Assembly: GCA_016931135.1 (NCBI GenBank)
Contig: JAFGFK010000163.1
Location: 1 to 39,038 of the forward strand
Origin: Candidatus Sumerlaeota bacterium
GTDB lineage: Bacteria; Sumerlaeota; Sumerlaeia; MWCT01
Reading direction: 5' to 3'
Length of the DNA stretch: 39,038 nucleotides
Below, one piece after another: positions 36,582 through 39,038 of this stretch (positions are counted from its first letter, which is position 1; every line of letters begins with the position of its first letter). Below the pieces are notes generated by a model. That model made no database searches. It was not told the DNA's origin and saw only the letters and a list, made by a program, of their open reading frames with translations. Made by a program: the position numbers and the translations under genes.

Positions 36582-39038
36582 TCAATCCTCGCTCTCATAG
36601 GTTTTACAGGTCACATGATTAGCCAGGGGGTCATAGATGCGGGAGTAATTCCTCACCACGTCGTCAACGCAGAATGTAAAGGCGACTTCGCCTTTCTTTT
36701 TGGTTTGCGTGGTAAAGATTCTCGCTTTTCCCCTGCTGTCCGTAACCTCGGAAAGGGTTTCATTGAAGTCGCCGGAGAAGGTTCCGGTTACCGTGGCGCC
36801 TGCAACGGGAAGTCCGTGAGAATCCTTGATGCACACATAGGCGCGTCCTCCCTTGTATCCGCCACTGAGGTTGGTATGCCTCACGCAGATATTGTTGACA
36901 AACATGGTGGGCATGGTAGTGTCCTGGGGAGGACCCTGGTAAAGATCATCGAGGAATATCTCGATCTGGGTATCCAGGCTCCCGGGAACGGCCTTGAATA
37001 CAAGAGATTCCAGTACGCCGTATTCTCCTTCGAGGACGCCGTTGCCGGTTATGGCGCGATAAGGTTCATTGGGAATATCCCAATGCACATACTGCCAGTC
37101 ATCACACGCCCGGATGCGTTTGTAGTTCGTGCATTCTTCGATCTTGCCGGCATATCCGCCATTACTTCCGATATCACCGAATACGCCGGTTTCCCTTACC
37201 CACCAGGACATATCCACCTCGCCCTTTGTGATCTTGAGATAAACAGACAATCCCTTGGGGAGGTAAATGATGGGATTGGGTTTTACGGGAGACTGATACG
37301 TAGTTCCTCTAACAAAACCGATGCCGGGCGTCAGCCATTCCCAGTACAGGCGATAGGATTGGGTTCCATTTGGGGCAGCCGATGGATCCAGGATGTCATT
37401 TGCCTCTGCATTGGTAACAGAGGCAACGTCATTATCCTTGTTCAATCCGGTGGAAGAGCCGGACCAGCCCGGTTCGCGGATCATGACGACGGTTCCGGGG
37501 GTTCTTCCCTCGAAGTTTTCGAGGATGTCCTGGGAATTGAGATCCGGGGTAGGCGTGGGAGTGGGAGTTGGGGTCGGCGTCGGAGAGGGCGTGGGCGTTG
37601 GAGTGGGCATGGCGGGAGTTTGTTCATCGCCCTGGTAAATGTCATCGACATAAATCTCGATGATGGCGGCCGGGCTTCCTGCAACGGCTTTGAACGTAAG
37701 GGCTTCCAGTGTGCCGTAAGCCACGTTGAGGACGCCATTACCCGAGATGGCGCGATAAGGCTCGTTGGGCAGGTCCCAATAGAGATACTGCCACCCGGAG
37801 GAGGCGCTGATCCGCTTGTAATTAGTGCATTCCTCGATTGCGCCTGTGGCTCCTCCATTATCACCAACGTTTCCTTCAATGCCTGTTTCACGGAGCCAGT
37901 AGGAAACATCGACCTCGCCCTGGACAACTTTGAGATACACAGATAGCCCCTTGGAGAAATTCAGGATGGGATTGGGGCGCAGGGCGGTATTATAGGTGGT
38001 GCAGCGGATGAAACCTGTTCCAGGGGTAAGCCATACCCAGTAGAGTTTATAGGAAAGACTTCCGGGAGCGCCAACCGTCGGATCGAGGATGTCGTTGGTT
38101 TGAGCGGCGCTTACAAGAGCGGCATCGGTGTTGCGATCAAGTCCTGTGGAGGAACCGGACCATCCGGGTTCGCGGAACATAACCAGGGCGCCCGGGGCGT
38201 AGCCTTCGAAGTTTTCGACTTTTTCCTGGGCGCCTGGCGGGGGCGTGGGCGTGGGCGTCGGCGTGGGAATCTGCGCATTTTGCTCAGGTCCCTGGTAAAT
38301 GTCATCCAGATAGATTTCGATATTGACTGCCGGACTTCCCGGAACGGCTTTGAAAACCATGGATTCAAGGGTTCCCCAAGTCATATCGATGAATCCATTC
38401 CCCGTAATGGCTTTGTAGGTTTCATTCGGGAGATCCCAATACAGGTATTGCCATTCCGTGGAAGCGGAGAGCCGTTTATAGTTTGTGCATTCCTCGATGG
38501 CGCCGATGGTTCCGCCGTTTCCGCCGATGGCGCCATCGGAGTTGGTTTCACGAAGCCAATAAGTGACATCCACTTCGCCCTGGGTGATCTTCACATAAAT
38601 GGAAAGCCCCTTTTGAAAGAAAAGGCGCGGATTGGGGGTGATGGTTGCGTTATAAGAGGTGCACCGTACATTTCCCGCGCCCGGAGTCAGCCAGTTCCAA
38701 TAAAGGCGATAGGATTGGGAACCGTGGGTTCCCACAGCAGGATCAAGAACGTCATTGGCTTCCAGATTGCTGACGCCTGCCGCATCCGTAGCCAGATCAA
38801 TACCGGTTGTAGAGCCGGACCAGCCCGGTTCGCGCAGCATAACGACGGAACCCACCGTTTTCCCTTCGAAATTTTCCACGAGATCCTGGGCGCCGGGTTC
38901 AGGAGTGGGATAAGGAGTGGGCGTCGGGGTTGGAGACGGAGTTGGGGTCGGGGTTGGTTCATTGGTAGGCGTGAGGGAGAAATCGCACGTTGTCACATTT
39001 CCTGCGGAAATACTGATGCCGGTTTTTTGAGACGCCAC
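36582..39038 (-). CDS. Large secreted/modular protein, N-terminus truncated by window edge: three tandem ~200-aa modules on Thr/Pro linkers and an Ig-like C-terminal domain
   Basis: Frame open to the window edge (first codon GTG read as Met). Three modules of ENFEG...REPGWSGS(S/T)TG...NDILDP...SY(R/K)LYW.WLTPG...GLS(I/V)YLK...GEVD..YWLRET...EECTNYKR..A...WQY.YWDLPNE.Y(K/R)AI(S/T)GNG separated by PTPTPTP; C-terminal GAYV/VAGATVTGTFSGDFNETLSEVTDSRGKA-type Ig-like domain. Confidence 0.85.
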   Translation of the reverse strand: MASQKTGISISAGNVTTCDFSLTPTNEPTPTPTPSPTPTPTPYPTPEPGAQDLVENFEGKTVGSVVMLREPGWSGSTTGIDLATDAAGVSNLEANDVLDPAVGTHGSQSYRLYWNWLTPGAGNVRCTSYNATITPNPRLFFQKGLSIYVKITQGEVDVTYWLRETNSDGAIGGNGGTIGAIEECTNYKRLSASTEWQYLYWDLPNETYKAITGNGFIDMTWGTLESMVFKAVPGSPAVNIEIYLDDIYQGPEQNAQIPTPTPTPTPPPGAQEKVENFEGYAPGALVMFREPGWSGSSTGLDRNTDAALVSAAQTNDILDPTVGAPGSLSYKLYWVWLTPGTGFIRCTTYNTALRPNPILNFSKGLSVYLKVVQGEVDVSYWLRETGIEGNVGDNGGATGAIEECTNYKRISASSGWQYLYWDLPNEPYRAISGNGVLNVAYGTLEALTFKAVAGSPAAIIEIYVDDIYQGDEQTPAMPTPTPTPSPTPTPTPTPTPTPDLNSQDILENFEGRTPGTVVMIREPGWSGSSTGLNKDNDVASVTNAEANDILDPSAAPNGTQSYRLYWEWLTPGIGFVRGTTYQSPVKPNPIIYLPKGLSVYLKITKGEVDMSWWVRETGVFGDIGSNGGYAGKIEECTNYKRIRACDDWQYVHWDIPNEPYRAITGNGVLEGEYGVLESLVFKAVPGSLDTQIEIFLDDLYQGPPQDTTMPTMFVNNICVRHTNLSGGYKGGRAYVCIKDSHGLPVAGATVTGTFSGDFNETLSEVTDSRGKARIFTTQTKKKGEVAFTFCVDDVVRNYSRIYDPLANHVTCKTYESED
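37548..37615. repeat. Thr/Pro-linker coding low-complexity repeat
   Basis: Encodes TPTPSPTPTPTPTPTPTP on the minus strand. Confidence 0.8.
38900..38970. repeat. Thr/Pro-linker coding low-complexity repeat
   Basis: Encodes PTPTPTPSPTPTPTPYPTPEP on the minus strand. Confidence 0.8.

Noticed and set aside
36573-37946. 457-aa plus-strand ORF antisense to the three-module protein
   Set aside because: Low-complexity GVGVGVG stretches are the reverse reading of Thr/Pro linkers; shadow ORF.

Overview
The window looks like a gene-dense bacterial chromosome segment with no rRNA, tRNA or CRISPR seen. By my reading it holds about 15 genes. Housekeeping anchors are ftsH, topA and rpoN (sigma-54), plus a short GGQ release-factor-like protein. 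A carbohydrate/glycan set includes a polysaccharide-deacetylase-like protein, a DegT/DnrJ aminotransferase, two tandem sodium:solute symporters, a GH31 enzyme, an Fe-S aldo/keto reductase, a DUF6259-like protein and a GH10-like lipoprotein. There are also very large secreted repeat proteins: two CARDB-repeat paralogs, a ~2.7k-aa subtilase, and an edge-truncated protein with three tandem modules on Thr/Pro linkers. Points for a second look: (i) two 108-bp elements with perfect 29-bp inverted arms (GGGGTCAGGCTATAATATTTTATAAGATT) flank the giant subtilase gene in the same orientation; (ii) three secreted proteins end in the same half-dockerin-like tag; (iii) CARDB paralogs keep repeat identity by position while differing in repeat number (6 vs 9); (iv) a signal-peptide CDS at the left edge is missing from the ORF track. 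Several supplied ORFs are over-extended at the N-terminus; I give RBS-supported starts. All homology calls come from motif recognition by eye; no searches were run.
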